Source of the DNA: Sulfitobacter geojensis
Lineage (GTDB): Bacteria; Pseudomonadota; Alphaproteobacteria; Rhodobacterales; Rhodobacteraceae
Reading direction: 5' to 3'
NCBI RefSeq assembly: GCF_000622325.1
Contig: NZ_JASE01000005.1
Coordinates: 3,534,001 to 3,598,000, forward strand
DNA: 64,000 nucleotides
Shown here: positions 37,837-48,365 of the stretch, one piece after another
Numbering within the stretch: position 1 is the first letter of the stretch
Layout of the letters: every line of letters begins with the position of its first letter
Made by a program: the position numbers and the translations under genes
Notes under the pieces: model-generated
Told to the model about the DNA's origin: nothing
The model's database searches: none
Seen by the model: the letters and a program-made list of their open reading frames with translations, nothing else

Positions 37837-39138
37837 TTACTCCGCAGCTGTCGCCGAGGGATTGTTGGGATGGGTGGTCCAGTTGGCATACTCCTGCTGG
37901 ACGACCTTTCCGGTGCGCGGATCAACCATTCCCGGTGTCATCGCCTCCATCGTGATGCAATCCTCTACAGGGCAGACATTCACGCAAAGATTACAGGCCA
38001 CGCATTCATCGTCGATGACGCTGAACGTGCGGTCCTCGGTCATCGCAATCGCTTGGTGGCTGGTGTCTTCGCAGGCGGCAAAACACCGGCCGCAGGAAAT
38101 GCACAGATCCTGATTGATCACCGCCTTGGCGACGTAGTTCAGGTTCAACTGGTTCCAGTCGGTGACATTCGGCACCGCGCGTCCGACCAGTTCGTCCGCG
38201 GACGTCATGCCCTTGTCGTCCATATATTCGGACAGGCCGCTGATCATTTCCTCAACGATCTTGAAACCATAGGTCATCACGGCCGTGCAGACCTGCACAT
38301 TGCCCGCCCCCAGCGCCATGAATTCCGCCGCATCGCGCCAGTTGGTCACGCCGCCAATGCCGCTAATCGGCAACCCGCGCAATTCCGCATCCCGCGCGAT
38401 TTCCGCGACCATGTTCAACGCAATCGGTTTCACCGCCGGTCCGCAATAACCGCCATGTGCGCCCTTGCCATCAATCGTCGGCTCCGGTGCAAACAGATCA
38501 AGATCCACCGATGTGATCGAATTGATCGTATTGATCAAGGACACCGCATCCGCGCCCCCGGCCAGTGCTGCCGCTGCCGGTTTGCGCACATCCGTGATGT
38601 TCGGTGTCAGTTTGACGATCACCGGCATCCGCGTGTGCGACTTCACCCAGCGCGTCACCATTTCGATGTATTCCGGCACCTGCCCCACGGCTGCCCCCAT
38701 GCCGCGCTCTGACATCCCGTGCGGACAGCCAAAGTTCAACTCGACCCCGTCCGCGCCGGTCTCTTCGACCTGCGGCAGGATAAATTTCCACGGTTCTTCC
38801 TCGCAAGGCACCATCAGTGACACGATCATCGCCCGATCAGGATAATCCCGTTTGACCAGCTTGATCTCGTCCAGGTTGGTCTGCAAAGGGCGGTCGGTGA
38901 TCAACTCGATGTTGTTCAGCCCCAGCAACCGCCGGTCCGCCCCGTAGATCGCGCCATAACGCGGCCCGTTCACGTTGACCACATGTGGGTCCAACCCCAG
39001 TGTTTTCCACACCACGCCCCCCCAGCCCGCATCAAAGGCCCGGCGCACATTGTATTCCTTGTCCGTCGGCGGCGCAGAGGCCAACCAGAACGGGTTAGGG
39101 GATTTGATCCCGATAAAATTGCTTGTCAGATCAGCCAT
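37837..39138 (-). CDS. preA: NAD-dependent dihydropyrimidine dehydrogenase subunit PreA
   Basis: Catalytic subunit reducing uracil or thymine to the dihydro form. 433 residues: an FMN-binding dihydroorotate dehydrogenase-like barrel (NFGCPHGMSERG with the active-site Cys; GIGGVTNWRDA) and a C-terminal 2[4Fe-4S] ferredoxin domain (CISCGRCFAAC and CVACNLCVNVC). It follows preT by 11 bases on the same strand. Confidence 0.95.
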   Translation of the reverse strand: MADLTSNFIGIKSPNPFWLASAPPTDKEYNVRRAFDAGWGGVVWKTLGLDPHVVNVNGPRYGAIYGADRRLLGLNNIELITDRPLQTNLDEIKLVKRDYPDRAMIVSLMVPCEEEPWKFILPQVEETGADGVELNFGCPHGMSERGMGAAVGQVPEYIEMVTRWVKSHTRMPVIVKLTPNITDVRKPAAAALAGGADAVSLINTINSITSVDLDLFAPEPTIDGKGAHGGYCGPAVKPIALNMVAEIARDAELRGLPISGIGGVTNWRDAAEFMALGAGNVQVCTAVMTYGFKIVEEMISGLSEYMDDKGMTSADELVGRAVPNVTDWNQLNLNYVAKAVINQDLCISCGRCFAACEDTSHQAIAMTEDRTFSVIDDECVACNLCVNVCPVEDCITMEAMTPGMVDPRTGKVVQQEYANWTTHPNNPSATAAE

Positions 39139-39149
39139 GTCTTTCTCCC

Positions 39150-40472
39150 CTACGCGCGCAATGCCGCATCAATATCAATCGCCGCATCACGGCCTTCGGC
39201 CACAGCCGTCACGGTCAGATCATCCCCGCCGCTGGCGCAATCCCCGCCGGCCCAGATGCCTTTCACAGACGTCTGTCCGGTTTCGGAAACCTTGATCTTG
39301 CGCCCTTCCAGCGCAGGCAACCCTTCGCCTTCCAAGGTCTGGCCAATCGCCTTGAACACCTGATCCGCAGGCAGGCGCAGCATCTGCCCCGTGCCCTTCA
39401 TCGCATCGTCGACATATTCAAACTCGATCTCGCGCACGGTGCCATTGCCATGCACCGCGACCGGCACGGCGTGCGTGACAATCCGCACGCCCTTGCTGGC
39501 CGCCAGATCCTGCTCGAACACACTGGCGTTCATCCGGTCGCGCCCGCGCCGGTACACCAGCGTCACGTTCAACGCGCCCAACAACTTGGCCTGCACCGCG
39601 GCATCCACCGCCGTCATGCCGCCGCCAATCACGACAACATCGCGCCCGATGGGCACCGCGGCCACATCACTGGCCTGCCGCAGATCCGCGATGAAATCGA
39701 CCGCGTCAATCACGCCGGCCTTGTCTTCGCCGTCTGTGCCCAGCGCGTTCACACCGCCCAGACCCATGCCCAGGAAAACCGCGTCGTACCCGGCCTGCAA
39801 TGTCTCCAGCGTCACACCGTCGCCCAGTGTCACACCATACTGCATGGTGATGCCACCGATCTTCAGCAGCCACTCCACTTCGTCCTGCGCAAAGCCGCCC
39901 GTGGTCTTGTAGGTCGCGATACCGTATTCGTTCAGCCCGCCGGGCTTTGCCGCCGCGTCCATCACCACCACGTCATGGCCCAGCATCGCCAGCCGGTGCG
40001 CACAGGCCAGCCCCGCTGGCCCCGCGCCCACAACGGCAACTTTCTTGCCCGTAGCTGCCGCCCGTGTGAAGGGATGCACACCCTGTTCCTGCAAATGATC
40101 GGTTGCATAACGCTGCAATTGCCCGATCAGCACCGGTTTGCCCTCCGCCGCTTCGCGCACACAGGCTTCCTCGCACAGGGTTTCTGTCGGACAGACCCGT
40201 GCACACATGCCGCCCATGATGTTCTGTGTCAGGATCGTTTTGGCCGCCGCATCCGGCGTACCCGTCGCGATCTGGCGGATGAACAACGGAATGTCGATGT
40301 CCGTGGGACAGGCCGTAATGCAAGGCGCATCATGGCAAAAATAGCAGCGGTCCGCTGCCACCAAGGCCTCATGCGGGTCCAATCGCGGATGCAAATCCGA
40401 GAAATGCGCGCCATAGCTGTCAGGGTCCAAACGCCCCGCAACAATACCCTCTTGAAAAACGTCTGATCCCAT
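39150..40472 (-). CDS. preT: NAD-dependent dihydropyrimidine dehydrogenase subunit PreT
   Basis: Passes electrons from NAD(P)H to PreA. 440 residues; N-terminal Fe-S cysteines (CYFCHDAPCITACPT ... CARVCPTETLCEEAC), FAD-binding VVGAGPAGLACAHRL and a second GxGxxA dinucleotide fold. Start chosen at 40472, with AGGA 8 bases upstream; the ATG at 40481 is also possible and an ATG at 40535 lies inside the operator. Cotranscribed with preA. Confidence 0.94.
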   Translation of the reverse strand: MGSDVFQEGIVAGRLDPDSYGAHFSDLHPRLDPHEALVAADRCYFCHDAPCITACPTDIDIPLFIRQIATGTPDAAAKTILTQNIMGGMCARVCPTETLCEEACVREAAEGKPVLIGQLQRYATDHLQEQGVHPFTRAAATGKKVAVVGAGPAGLACAHRLAMLGHDVVVMDAAAKPGGLNEYGIATYKTTGGFAQDEVEWLLKIGGITMQYGVTLGDGVTLETLQAGYDAVFLGMGLGGVNALGTDGEDKAGVIDAVDFIADLRQASDVAAVPIGRDVVVIGGGMTAVDAAVQAKLLGALNVTLVYRRGRDRMNASVFEQDLAASKGVRIVTHAVPVAVHGNGTVREIEFEYVDDAMKGTGQMLRLPADQVFKAIGQTLEGEGLPALEGRKIKVSETGQTSVKGIWAGGDCASGGDDLTVTAVAEGRDAAIDIDAALRA

Positions 40473-40527
40473 CTGGCTCATCCTATTGCTTGCTGGATTT
40501 AGCAAAACGCTCACACGGAATGATTTT

Positions 40528-40561
40528 TTTATCAACTGGTAAAATTATTCCAAATGATAAA
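40528..40561. promoter_or_regulatory. Putative tandem RutR operators upstream of preT
   Basis: TTTATCA-AC-TGGTAAA at 40528-40543 (one mismatch to the perfect palindrome before hyuC) followed by TATTCCA-AA-TGATAAA at 40546-40561, a weaker copy spaced 18 bp centre to centre. Both lie within 90 bases of the preT start. Confidence 0.6.
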
Positions 40562-40591
40562 ATTTGCCTTTTGGGAACCGGCAGCGCGCAA

Positions 40592-41248
40592 TCAGCCTGT
40601 TATTTCATCAACCAGCGCTAAAACCTTTGGCCCGACCTCCTTTACGATCAACGCCACGCCCTGCGCGTTCGGGTGCACCCCATCCGCCTGAAAATAGGCC
40701 TTTAAACTCAGCGGGTTGGTGATATCACCGACGCCGCTCAAACCGGCAAAGAAGCTTTCCAGAAATTCGCTGCCATAGGCCTCGGCCAGTTCGGGATAGA
40801 TCGCATCGAACTGTGATTTATACGCAGGACCGAAATTTCCCGGTGCGTGCATGCCGATTAACAACACATCCACCTCTGCCGTCTCGGCGGCCTGTAGAAT
40901 CCCGTCAATATTACTGCGCGCCTGTTCCGGCCCCAACCCGCGCAACAAATCGTTCCCCCCCAAGGCAACGATCATGCCGTCCACCTCCGGCGTCAACGTC
41001 CATGCCACCCGCGACAACCCGCCCGCCGTCGTGTCCCCCGACACGCCCGCGTTGATCAGCCGCACCTCGGCCCCCTGCGCATCCAGCCATGCTTGCAATT
41101 GCGGAACAAACCCTTGTTTTTCCGGCAATCCATAGCCTTGGGTCAGGCTGTCACCGAGGGCCGCAATCACGATTTCGTCTGCCAAAGCGGCACCCGCCTG
41201 CCCCAGCCCCGCCAAAATGAAAACAATCCCTGCCAATGCCTTGCGCAT
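40592..41248 (-). CDS. tesA: Arylesterase / lysophospholipase TesA-like (SGNH)
   Basis: 218 residues. Signal peptide (1-23), then the SGNH hydrolase blocks: GDSLTQGYG (Ser), G in the GVSGD stretch, GGNDLLRG (Asn) and DGVHPNAQG (Asp/His). Periplasmic esterase or thioesterase. Divergent from the ABC genes at 41297, an arrangement also seen in E. coli (tesA-ybbA-ybbP). Confidence 0.93.
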   Translation of the reverse strand: MRKALAGIVFILAGLGQAGAALADEIVIAALGDSLTQGYGLPEKQGFVPQLQAWLDAQGAEVRLINAGVSGDTTAGGLSRVAWTLTPEVDGMIVALGGNDLLRGLGPEQARSNIDGILQAAETAEVDVLLIGMHAPGNFGPAYKSQFDAIYPELAEAYGSEFLESFFAGLSGVGDITNPLSLKAYFQADGVHPNAQGVALIVKEVGPKVLALVDEITG

Positions 41249-41296
41249 CTGCCGTAAACCTCCATATCCAAAGTGACCCTAAAGCAAAGGCCGCCC

Positions 41297-41965
41297 ATGT
41301 CCGATCCAGTCTTTCACCTTTCAGATGTGGTTCTTTCGCTGAAAGGCAATGCCGGACCTGTCGACATTCTGCGCGGCATTTCACTGGATGTGCAAGCGGG
41401 TGAAACCCTTGCACTGACCGGCCCCTCAGGCTCGGGCAAATCCTCGCTGTTGATGGTGATGGGCGGGTTGGAACAAGCGACCGGCGGCACCGTCACCGCC
41501 TTGGGCCAGAACCTCACCACCCTGTCAGAGGACGGGCTGGCACGGTTTCGTCAGGGGCGCATGGGGATCGTGTTCCAGTCTTTCCATCTGATCCCGACCA
41601 TGACCGCCCTTGAAAACGTCGCCACACCTTTGGAACTGGCAGGCGTCACCGATGCCTTTGACCGCGCGGCCGAGGCGCTGAAAACCGTGGGCCTGGGGCA
41701 CCGCATTGATCACTACCCCGCACAAATGTCGGGCGGCGAACAACAACGTGTCGCCCTTGCCCGCGCCTGTGCGCCGCGCCCTGCGATCCTGCTGGCGGAT
41801 GAACCCACCGGCAATCTCGACAGCACAAACGGGGCCGCCATCATGGACCTGCTGTTTGATCTGCGTGACCAATACGGTGCCACCTTGGTGCTCGTCACAC
41901 ATGACCCGACCCTTGCACAGCGCTGTGACCGCGCGATCAATCTGGCCGACGGGAAAATCGCATGA
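41297..41965 (+). CDS. ABC transporter ATP-binding protein (YbbA/LolD-like)
   Basis: 222 residues from the chosen ATG (an in-frame ATG 8 codons earlier lacks support). Walker A GPSGSGKSS, signature MSGGEQQR, Walker B ILLADEPTGNLDS, and LVLVTHD. Of the MacB/LolD type that drives FtsX-like permeases. Overlaps the permease gene by 4 bases. Confidence 0.92.
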   Translation: MSDPVFHLSDVVLSLKGNAGPVDILRGISLDVQAGETLALTGPSGSGKSSLLMVMGGLEQATGGTVTALGQNLTTLSEDGLARFRQGRMGIVFQSFHLIPTMTALENVATPLELAGVTDAFDRAAEALKTVGLGHRIDHYPAQMSGGEQQRVALARACAPRPAILLADEPTGNLDSTNGAAIMDLLFDLRDQYGATLVLVTHDPTLAQRCDRAINLADGKIA

Positions 41966-44478
41966 GTCTGCGCCTTGCGGCCCGTTTCGCGCGGCGCGAG
42001 ATGCGCGGCGGGCTGCGCGGCTTTCGCCTGTTCCTCGCGTGTCTCGCCCTCGGGGTCGCCGCCATCGCCGCGGTCGGCTCTGTCCGTTCCGCCATAGAAG
42101 CCGGTCTTGAACGCGAAGGGGCCGCGATACTTGGCGGCGCGGCTGAACTCGACTTTACCTTCCGTTTCGCCACCCCCGACGAACGCGACTGGATGCAGGC
42201 CCGCGCCACCCGTGTCTCTGAAATCGCGGAATTCCGTTCGATGGCCGTGGTCGGCGATGAACGCGCCCTGACCCAGATCAAGGCGATTGATGACGCCTAC
42301 CCGCTGGTCGGCTCCGTTGCCCTGTCCCCCGACATGCCGCTGACGCAGGCGCTTGCCACCACCGACGGTATCGCCGGCGCCGTGATGGAACGCGCCCTGT
42401 CCGACCGGCTTGGCCTTTCCCCCGGCGACACTTTCCAGCTTGGCACCAAGACCTATCGTTTCTCTGCGCTCCTGACCCGCGAACCGGATTCAGCCGCCAG
42501 CGGTTTTGCCCTTGGCCCGCGCACCCTTTTGTACCGTGATGCGCTTGACGGTGCGGGACTGCTGGCCTCCGGCACATTGTTCAACAGCAAATACCGCCTT
42601 GATCTTCCGCCCGACACGGACCTCGAAACCCTTGAAGCCGAAGCAAAAGAACAGTTCACCAACAGCGGCATGCGCTGGACTGATGCCCGCAACGGTGCCC
42701 CCGGTGTGGCGCAATTCGTCCGCCGCCTCAGCGCCTTTCTGGTGCTCGTCGGCCTGTCCGGTCTCGCCGTCGGCGGGGTTGGCGTTTCCGCCGCGGTGCG
42801 TGCCTATCTGAACGGCAAAACCGGCACCATCGCCACCCTGCGTGCGCTCGGGGCGGACCGCGCCACGATTTTTCAAACCTACTTCATCCAGATCGGCATC
42901 CTGTCCCTGCTGGGCGTCGCCATCGGCCTGACGCTTGGCGCCGTTGTCCCCTTGCTGCTCTCCCCACTGATCGAGGCGCGGCTGCCCCTGCCCACCACCT
43001 TTGCCCTCTACCCCCGCCCCCTGATCGAGGCCGGTATTTACGGGCTACTAACCGCGCTGGCCTTCACCCTCTGGCCGCTGGCGCGCAGCGAAGACGTGCG
43101 TGCCGCCACCCTGTTTCGCGATGCATGGTCCGGCACCCCACGCCTGCCCGCGCCGCGCTATCTCGTGGTGATTGCCCTGATCGCGGCCCTGCTGATCGGG
43201 CTGGCCGGTTGGTTCAACGGGTCTTGGTTCCTCACGCTCTGGACCCTTGGCGGCATCGCCGGCGCCCTGCTGATCCTGTCGCTTGCGGCGCTGCTGATCC
43301 GCTTCCTTGCCCGCCGTGGGGCGCGGATCGCACGCGGGCATCCCCGCCTGCGCTGGGCTCTGGCCGCAATCTCCGGCACCGGCGAAGGGGCCGGCGCGGT
43401 CGTCTTGTCACTGGGCCTTGGCCTGTCGGTCCTCGCCGCCGTGGGTCAGATCGACGGCAACCTGCGCAATGCCATCACCGGCAACCTGCCCGATGTGGCG
43501 CCGTCCTACTTCTTTGTCGACATCCAAAAGGACCAGATGGCCGGCTATACCGAGCGGCTGGAAAACGATCCCGCCGTGTCGCGCATCCAAAGCGTGCCGA
43601 TGCTGCGCGGCGTGGTCACCCAGATCAACGGCATTCCCGCCACCGAAGTTGCTGGCGATCATTGGGTCGTGCGCGGCGATCGCGGTGTCACCTATGCCGA
43701 AACCCCAGACCCGGAAACAAAAATCACCGCAGGCGAATGGTGGCCCGCGGATTACACCGGCCCGCCCCTGATCAGTTTCGCCGCCGAAGAAGCCGCGGAA
43801 ATGGGCCTTGTCCTTGGCGACACTTTAACCATCAACATCCTTGGGCGTGACATCACCGGCACCATCACCTCCTTCCGCGAGGTCGATTTTTCGACCGCCG
43901 GCATCGGGTTTATCCTCACGATGAACCCCGCCGCGCTGGCCGGTGCGCCCCATACCTTCATCTCGACCGTCTACGCCGAAGAGCAGGCCGAAACCGCCAT
44001 CCTGCGCGATCTTGCCAGCGCCTATCCCAACATCACCGCCATCCGTGTGCGCGACGCAATTGACCGTGTCGCTTCCGTTCTGGCTGGGCTCGCTGCCGCC
44101 ACATCCTACGGCGCGCTGGCCACCCTGCTGACCGGTTTCATCGTCCTCATCGGGGCCGCCGCCGCCGGTGCCGATGCCCGCACCTATGAGGCGGCTGTGC
44201 TGAAGACGCTCGGCGCCTCACGCGCACGGATCGCGACCAGCTTTATCCTGCGCGCTGCCCTCTTGGGACTTTTCGCAGGCACGGTTGCGCTCTTTGCCGG
44301 CGCTTTGGGCGGCTGGGCCGTCAGCACCTATGTGATGGAAACCGATTTCACCCTGATCTGGCCCTCCGCACTGGCGATCATCGCTGGCGGTGTGCTTGCC
44401 TGTGTCTTGGCAGGGCTGGGCTTTGCGCTTAAATCTCTGAACGCCCGCCCCGCCCAAGTGCTGCGGGCCCGCGAATAA
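41962..44478 (+). CDS. FtsX-like ABC permease (YbbP family)
   Basis: 838 residues. N-terminal membrane helix then a large periplasmic domain, three-helix groups near 245-410, a central region and a C-terminal FtsX domain of three helices (LLTGFIVLIGAAAAGADARTYEAAVLKTLGASRARI). This is the YbbP layout, 804-840 residues. Probably a mechanotransmission-type lipid or lipoprotein machine; function not settled. Confidence 0.92.
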   Translation: MSLRLAARFARREMRGGLRGFRLFLACLALGVAAIAAVGSVRSAIEAGLEREGAAILGGAAELDFTFRFATPDERDWMQARATRVSEIAEFRSMAVVGDERALTQIKAIDDAYPLVGSVALSPDMPLTQALATTDGIAGAVMERALSDRLGLSPGDTFQLGTKTYRFSALLTREPDSAASGFALGPRTLLYRDALDGAGLLASGTLFNSKYRLDLPPDTDLETLEAEAKEQFTNSGMRWTDARNGAPGVAQFVRRLSAFLVLVGLSGLAVGGVGVSAAVRAYLNGKTGTIATLRALGADRATIFQTYFIQIGILSLLGVAIGLTLGAVVPLLLSPLIEARLPLPTTFALYPRPLIEAGIYGLLTALAFTLWPLARSEDVRAATLFRDAWSGTPRLPAPRYLVVIALIAALLIGLAGWFNGSWFLTLWTLGGIAGALLILSLAALLIRFLARRGARIARGHPRLRWALAAISGTGEGAGAVVLSLGLGLSVLAAVGQIDGNLRNAITGNLPDVAPSYFFVDIQKDQMAGYTERLENDPAVSRIQSVPMLRGVVTQINGIPATEVAGDHWVVRGDRGVTYAETPDPETKITAGEWWPADYTGPPLISFAAEEAAEMGLVLGDTLTINILGRDITGTITSFREVDFSTAGIGFILTMNPAALAGAPHTFISTVYAEEQAETAILRDLASAYPNITAIRVRDAIDRVASVLAGLAAATSYGALATLLTGFIVLIGAAAAGADARTYEAAVLKTLGASRARIATSFILRAALLGLFAGTVALFAGALGGWAVSTYVMETDFTLIWPSALAIIAGGVLACVLAGLGFALKSLNARPAQVLRARE

Positions 44479-44505
44479 CCAATGCGACCAACGAAGGAAG
44501 CCGAT

Positions 44506-45375
44506 ATGTCTACCACCCTCCCCGCGACACTGCCCAAAGCCGTCAGTCCCGCACAACAACAGCATATCGTGAACATCGTCCGGCGCGCCGCCAAGGCCGA
44601 AATCATGCCGCGTTTCCGCAGCCTGTCCGCCAGTGACATCCGCACCAAATCCCACGCCAATGATCTGGTCACCGCCGCCGATACTGCCGCGGAAATGATG
44701 ATCACCCGTGCGTTGCAAATCGCCTTCCCCACCGCGCTGGTCGTCGGGGAAGAAGCGGTCGCAGACAACTCTGCGCTGCTGGATCAAATCGCGGACGCGC
44801 CCCTTGCCTTTATCATCGACCCAATCGACGGCACATGGAATTACGCCCACGGCATGGCGGTTTTCGGGGTCATCATCGCGGTCACACAATTTGGCAAACC
44901 GGCCTTTGGCCTGATCTATGATCCGGTCGCGGATGATTGGGTGATCGCCGATGAAGAAACGCCCGCGCGCATGGAAACCGCCGCCAACAGCCCCCGCACC
45001 CTCAAGGCAAGCATGGGCAAACCGCTGGAGGCGCTGATCGGCTATGTGCCCCTGCATATGTTCGCCAAAGAACACCAAGCGAAAATGGCCGTTGCCCTCA
45101 CCGGTTTCACCCGCAGCCATCCCTTGGGCTGTTCTGCGCATGAATACCGGATGATTGCGCAGGGCCACACCGATTTCCTGCTGACCGCTTCGCTGCACCC
45201 GTGGGATCACGCCGCCGGTGCCCTGATCTGCGAACGCGCAGGCGCACATGTGGAAATGCTTGACGGTGGCCCCTATTCAGCAGATCGGCGCAGCGGTCAT
45301 CTGATGGTCGCCCCCGACCGCACAACATGGAACCGCCTGAAAAAGGTTTTCACCTTCCTGCTAGACCAGCCGTAG
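44506..45375 (+). CDS. Inositol monophosphatase-family protein
   Basis: 289 residues. Mg-dependent phosphatase motifs: GEEAV (Glu ligand), IDPIDGTWNYAHG (catalytic Asp-Gly-Thr) and WDHAAGALICERAG (Asp ligand). Could act on inositol phosphate, histidinol phosphate or PAP; unclear. Start chosen at 44506 with GGAAG upstream. Its TAG stop (45373-45375) is supplied by a REP palindrome. Confidence 0.9.
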   Translation: MSTTLPATLPKAVSPAQQQHIVNIVRRAAKAEIMPRFRSLSASDIRTKSHANDLVTAADTAAEMMITRALQIAFPTALVVGEEAVADNSALLDQIADAPLAFIIDPIDGTWNYAHGMAVFGVIIAVTQFGKPAFGLIYDPVADDWVIADEETPARMETAANSPRTLKASMGKPLEALIGYVPLHMFAKEHQAKMAVALTGFTRSHPLGCSAHEYRMIAQGHTDFLLTASLHPWDHAAGALICERAGAHVEMLDGGPYSADRRSGHLMVAPDRTTWNRLKKVFTFLLDQP

Positions 45376-45393
45376 GGCGGGGTTCACCCCGCC
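45372..45393 (+). repeat. REP-like palindrome (single copy)
   Basis: Head GTAGGGCGGGG and tail CCCCGCC in forward orientation in the 43-base spacer between convergent genes. TAG in the head is the stop of the upstream gene. Confidence 0.8.
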
Positions 45394-45418
45394 CCCAACC
45401 AACCTCTCGAACGCCAGC

Positions 45419-48265
45419 CTACTCGGCCGCTTCCGCATAATCGCTAAGCGGCGGACAGGTGCAGATCAGGTTACGATCCCCATGCACGTTGTCCACACGG
45501 TTCACGGGTGGCCAGTATTTGTCCACGCGGAACGCGCCGGGAGGGAAACAGCCCTGCTCGCGTGAATAGGGCCGTTCGCCCCATTCCAGCACCAAATCCT
45601 CAACCGTATGAGGCGCGTTTTTCAACGGGTTGTTCACCGCATCCATCTCGCCCCGTTCGATTGCGTCAATCTCCGCGCGGATCGCCAGCATCGCATCGCA
45701 AAAGCGGTCCAACTCGGCCTTGGTTTCTGATTCCGTCGGCTCCACCATCAACGTGCCCGCCACCGGCCAGGACATGGTCGGCGCGTGGAAACCGCAATCA
45801 ATCAGACGTTTGGCGATGTCATCCACCGTCACGCCCGCGCTTTCCTCGAACGGGCGCACATCCAGAATGCATTCATGCGCAACCCGCCCCGTTGGCCCGC
45901 GATACAGCACGTCAAACGCGCCTTCCAACCGTTTGGCGATATAGTTGGCGTTCAAAATCGCCACCCGTGTCGCCTGCGTCAGCCCCTCGCCGCCCATCAT
46001 CAAACAATAGGACCATGAGATCGGCAAAAGCGATGGCGATCCGAAAGGTGCCGCCGACACCGCCGCCCCGCCGCCGTTGGGATCACCGGGCAGATGCGGG
46101 ATCAGATGCGCCTTAACGCCAATCGGCCCCATGCCGGGCCCGCCGCCGCCATGCGGAATGCAGAACGTTTTGTGCAGGTTCAGGTGGCTGACGTCGCCCC
46201 CCAGATCACCGGGACGGCTTAGCCCGACCATCGCGTTCATGTTGGCCCCGTCGATATAAACCTGCCCGCCGTGATCATGGGTGATCTTGGTCACTTCGGT
46301 CACGGTCTCCTCGAACACACCGTGGGTCGAGGGATAGGTGATCATACAACCGGCAAGGTTTTCGCCCGCCGCCGCCGCCTTGGCGCGGAAATCATCCAGA
46401 TCAATGTCCCCGTTGTCGGCAGACTTCACCACGACAACTTTCCAGCCCACCATCTGCGCACTTGCAGGGTTGGTGCCATGCGCCGACATCGGGATCAGAC
46501 AGATGTTGCGGTGATCATCGCCGTTCGCGCGGTGGTATCCCGCAATCGACAACAGCCCCGCATATTCCCCCTGCGCCCCCGAATTGGGTTGCATCGAAAT
46601 CGCGTCATATCCGGTAATATCACACAGCTTGGCCGACAGATCGTCGATCATTTCTTTGTAGCCCGCCGCCTGATCAACCGGCACAAACGGGTGCATCTGT
46701 GAAAACTCGCGCCAGCTGACCGGCATCATCTCGGCTGCCGAATTCAGCTTCATCGTGCACGACCCCAGCGGGATCATCGCCCGATCCAGCGCCAGATCAC
46801 GATCCGCCAAACGACGCATATAGCGCATCATTTCTGTCTCGGCGCGGTTCATATGGAAAATCGGATGCGTCAGATACGTCGTCTGCCGCACCAGCTTTTC
46901 GGGCATGTGATAATGCGGCGTGTAATCCTTGTCTTCCTTGGTGATCCCGAAGGCGCGCCAGACCGCTTCGATGGTCGCGGGCTTCGTGCGCTCGTCCAGC
47001 GTGATCCCGACCTTGGTGTCTCCCACAGCGCGCAGATTAATCCCCTCATCCACCGCCGATTTCATCACCGCCTTTTGCAGCGGCCCCACCTCGACCGTGA
47101 TCGTGTCGAAATAGGTCGCGGGGCGAATTTCGAACCCCGCCATCTTCAACCCTTCGGCCAAACGCGCCGTTTTGCGATGGATACGCTGGGCAATCGCTTT
47201 CAGGCCCTCCGGCCCGTGGAACACCGCATACATCGACGCCATCACTGCCAACAACGCCTGCGCCGTGCAGACATTCGATGTCGCCTTTTCACGGCGAATG
47301 TGCTGCTCGCGGGTTTGCAGGCTCAACCGGTAGGCGCGGTTGCCATGCGCATCAATCGACACGCCGACAATCCGTCCCGGCATTGCGCGTTTATAGGCAT
47401 CCTTGCACGACATATACGCCGCATGCGGCCCGCCATATCCCTCGGGCACACCGAAGCGCTGGGTCGATCCAACCGCAATATCCGCGCCCATTTCACCCGG
47501 CTCTTTCAGCAAGGTCAGCGCCAGCGGGTCCGCCGAAATGATGCCGATGCCCTTATGCTCATGCAAGGCTGCAATCGGATCGGAAAAATCGCGCAGGTGC
47601 CCATATGTCCCCGGATACTGGAAAATCGCCCCGAATACCGCCGACGCATCCATGTCCATCGGGTCACCGACAATCACCTCGATCCCCAAGGGGGCTGCGC
47701 GTGTCTTCATCACCGCGATGTTTTGCGGGTGACAATCCTGATCTACAAAAAACTGCACCGATTTCGATTTTGACACCCGTTGCGCCATGGTCATCGCCTC
47801 GGCACAGGCAGTCGCCTCGTCCAGCAAGGACGCATTGGCGACCTCCAGACCGGTCAAATCCGAAATCATCGTCTGGAAATTCAACAAGGCTTCCAACCGG
47901 CCCTGCGCGATCTCCGGCTGATACGGGGTATAGGCCGTGTACCACGCCGGATTCTCAAGGATATTGCGCTGGATCGCCGGTGGCGTCACCGTCCCGTGAT
48001 ACCCCTGCCCGATCAACGACGTCAGCACCTTGTTCTTCGACGCAGTGACACGCAGATGCTCCAACACTTCGCGCTCCGACATCGCCTTGCCGAAATCCAG
48101 CGCACCCTTCATGCGGATGGCCGCAGGCACCGTGTCGTCGATCAAATCGGCAAGCGACCCCGCGCCGACCACCTTTAACATGTCCGACATTTCTGCCGGT
48201 GACGGCCCGATATGGCGCCGGTTCGCGAAATCATACGGCAAGTATTCAGTCGGCTTGAAAGTCAT
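45419..48265 (-). CDS. gcvP: Glycine dehydrogenase (decarboxylating), P protein
   Basis: PLP-dependent glycine decarboxylase of the glycine cleavage system. 948 residues, a fused homodimer-type P protein; the PLP-binding Lys is K699 in [17 protein letters not shown]. Start at [11 protein letters not shown], the conserved N-terminus; an upstream in-frame ATG is not needed. Third gene of gcvT-gcvH-gcvP, 100 bases after gcvH. Confidence 0.98.
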   Translation of the reverse strand: MTFKPTEYLPYDFANRRHIGPSPAEMSDMLKVVGAGSLADLIDDTVPAAIRMKGALDFGKAMSEREVLEHLRVTASKNKVLTSLIGQGYHGTVTPPAIQRNILENPAWYTAYTPYQPEIAQGRLEALLNFQTMISDLTGLEVANASLLDEATACAEAMTMAQRVSKSKSVQFFVDQDCHPQNIAVMKTRAAPLGIEVIVGDPMDMDASAVFGAIFQYPGTYGHLRDFSDPIAALHEHKGIGIISADPLALTLLKEPGEMGADIAVGSTQRFGVPEGYGGPHAAYMSCKDAYKRAMPGRIVGVSIDAHGNRAYRLSLQTREQHIRREKATSNVCTAQALLAVMASMYAVFHGPEGLKAIAQRIHRKTARLAEGLKMAGFEIRPATYFDTITVEVGPLQKAVMKSAVDEGINLRAVGDTKVGITLDERTKPATIEAVWRAFGITKEDKDYTPHYHMPEKLVRQTTYLTHPIFHMNRAETEMMRYMRRLADRDLALDRAMIPLGSCTMKLNSAAEMMPVSWREFSQMHPFVPVDQAAGYKEMIDDLSAKLCDITGYDAISMQPNSGAQGEYAGLLSIAGYHRANGDDHRNICLIPMSAHGTNPASAQMVGWKVVVVKSADNGDIDLDDFRAKAAAAGENLAGCMITYPSTHGVFEETVTEVTKITHDHGGQVYIDGANMNAMVGLSRPGDLGGDVSHLNLHKTFCIPHGGGGPGMGPIGVKAHLIPHLPGDPNGGGAAVSAAPFGSPSLLPISWSYCLMMGGEGLTQATRVAILNANYIAKRLEGAFDVLYRGPTGRVAHECILDVRPFEESAGVTVDDIAKRLIDCGFHAPTMSWPVAGTLMVEPTESETKAELDRFCDAMLAIRAEIDAIERGEMDAVNNPLKNAPHTVEDLVLEWGERPYSREQGCFPPGAFRVDKYWPPVNRVDNVHGDRNLICTCPPLSDYAEAAE

Positions 48266-48365
48266 CGTGTTATCCTCGTTTTTCCCAAGCCGGGGCCGCG
48301 CCACCTTCACGCAGCCCCCGACTTCATCTTGCCAATAAACTCAATCCCGCTAGCCCCTTCGGGAT

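Noticed and set aside
37837..37857. Possible programmed frameshift at the end of preA
   Set aside because: The gene reads to a normal C-terminal end with a full ferredoxin domain; no slippery site seen.
39123..40466. 447-codon frame opposite preT
   Set aside because: His/Arg-rich shadow protein; preT is supported by Fe-S and FAD motifs.
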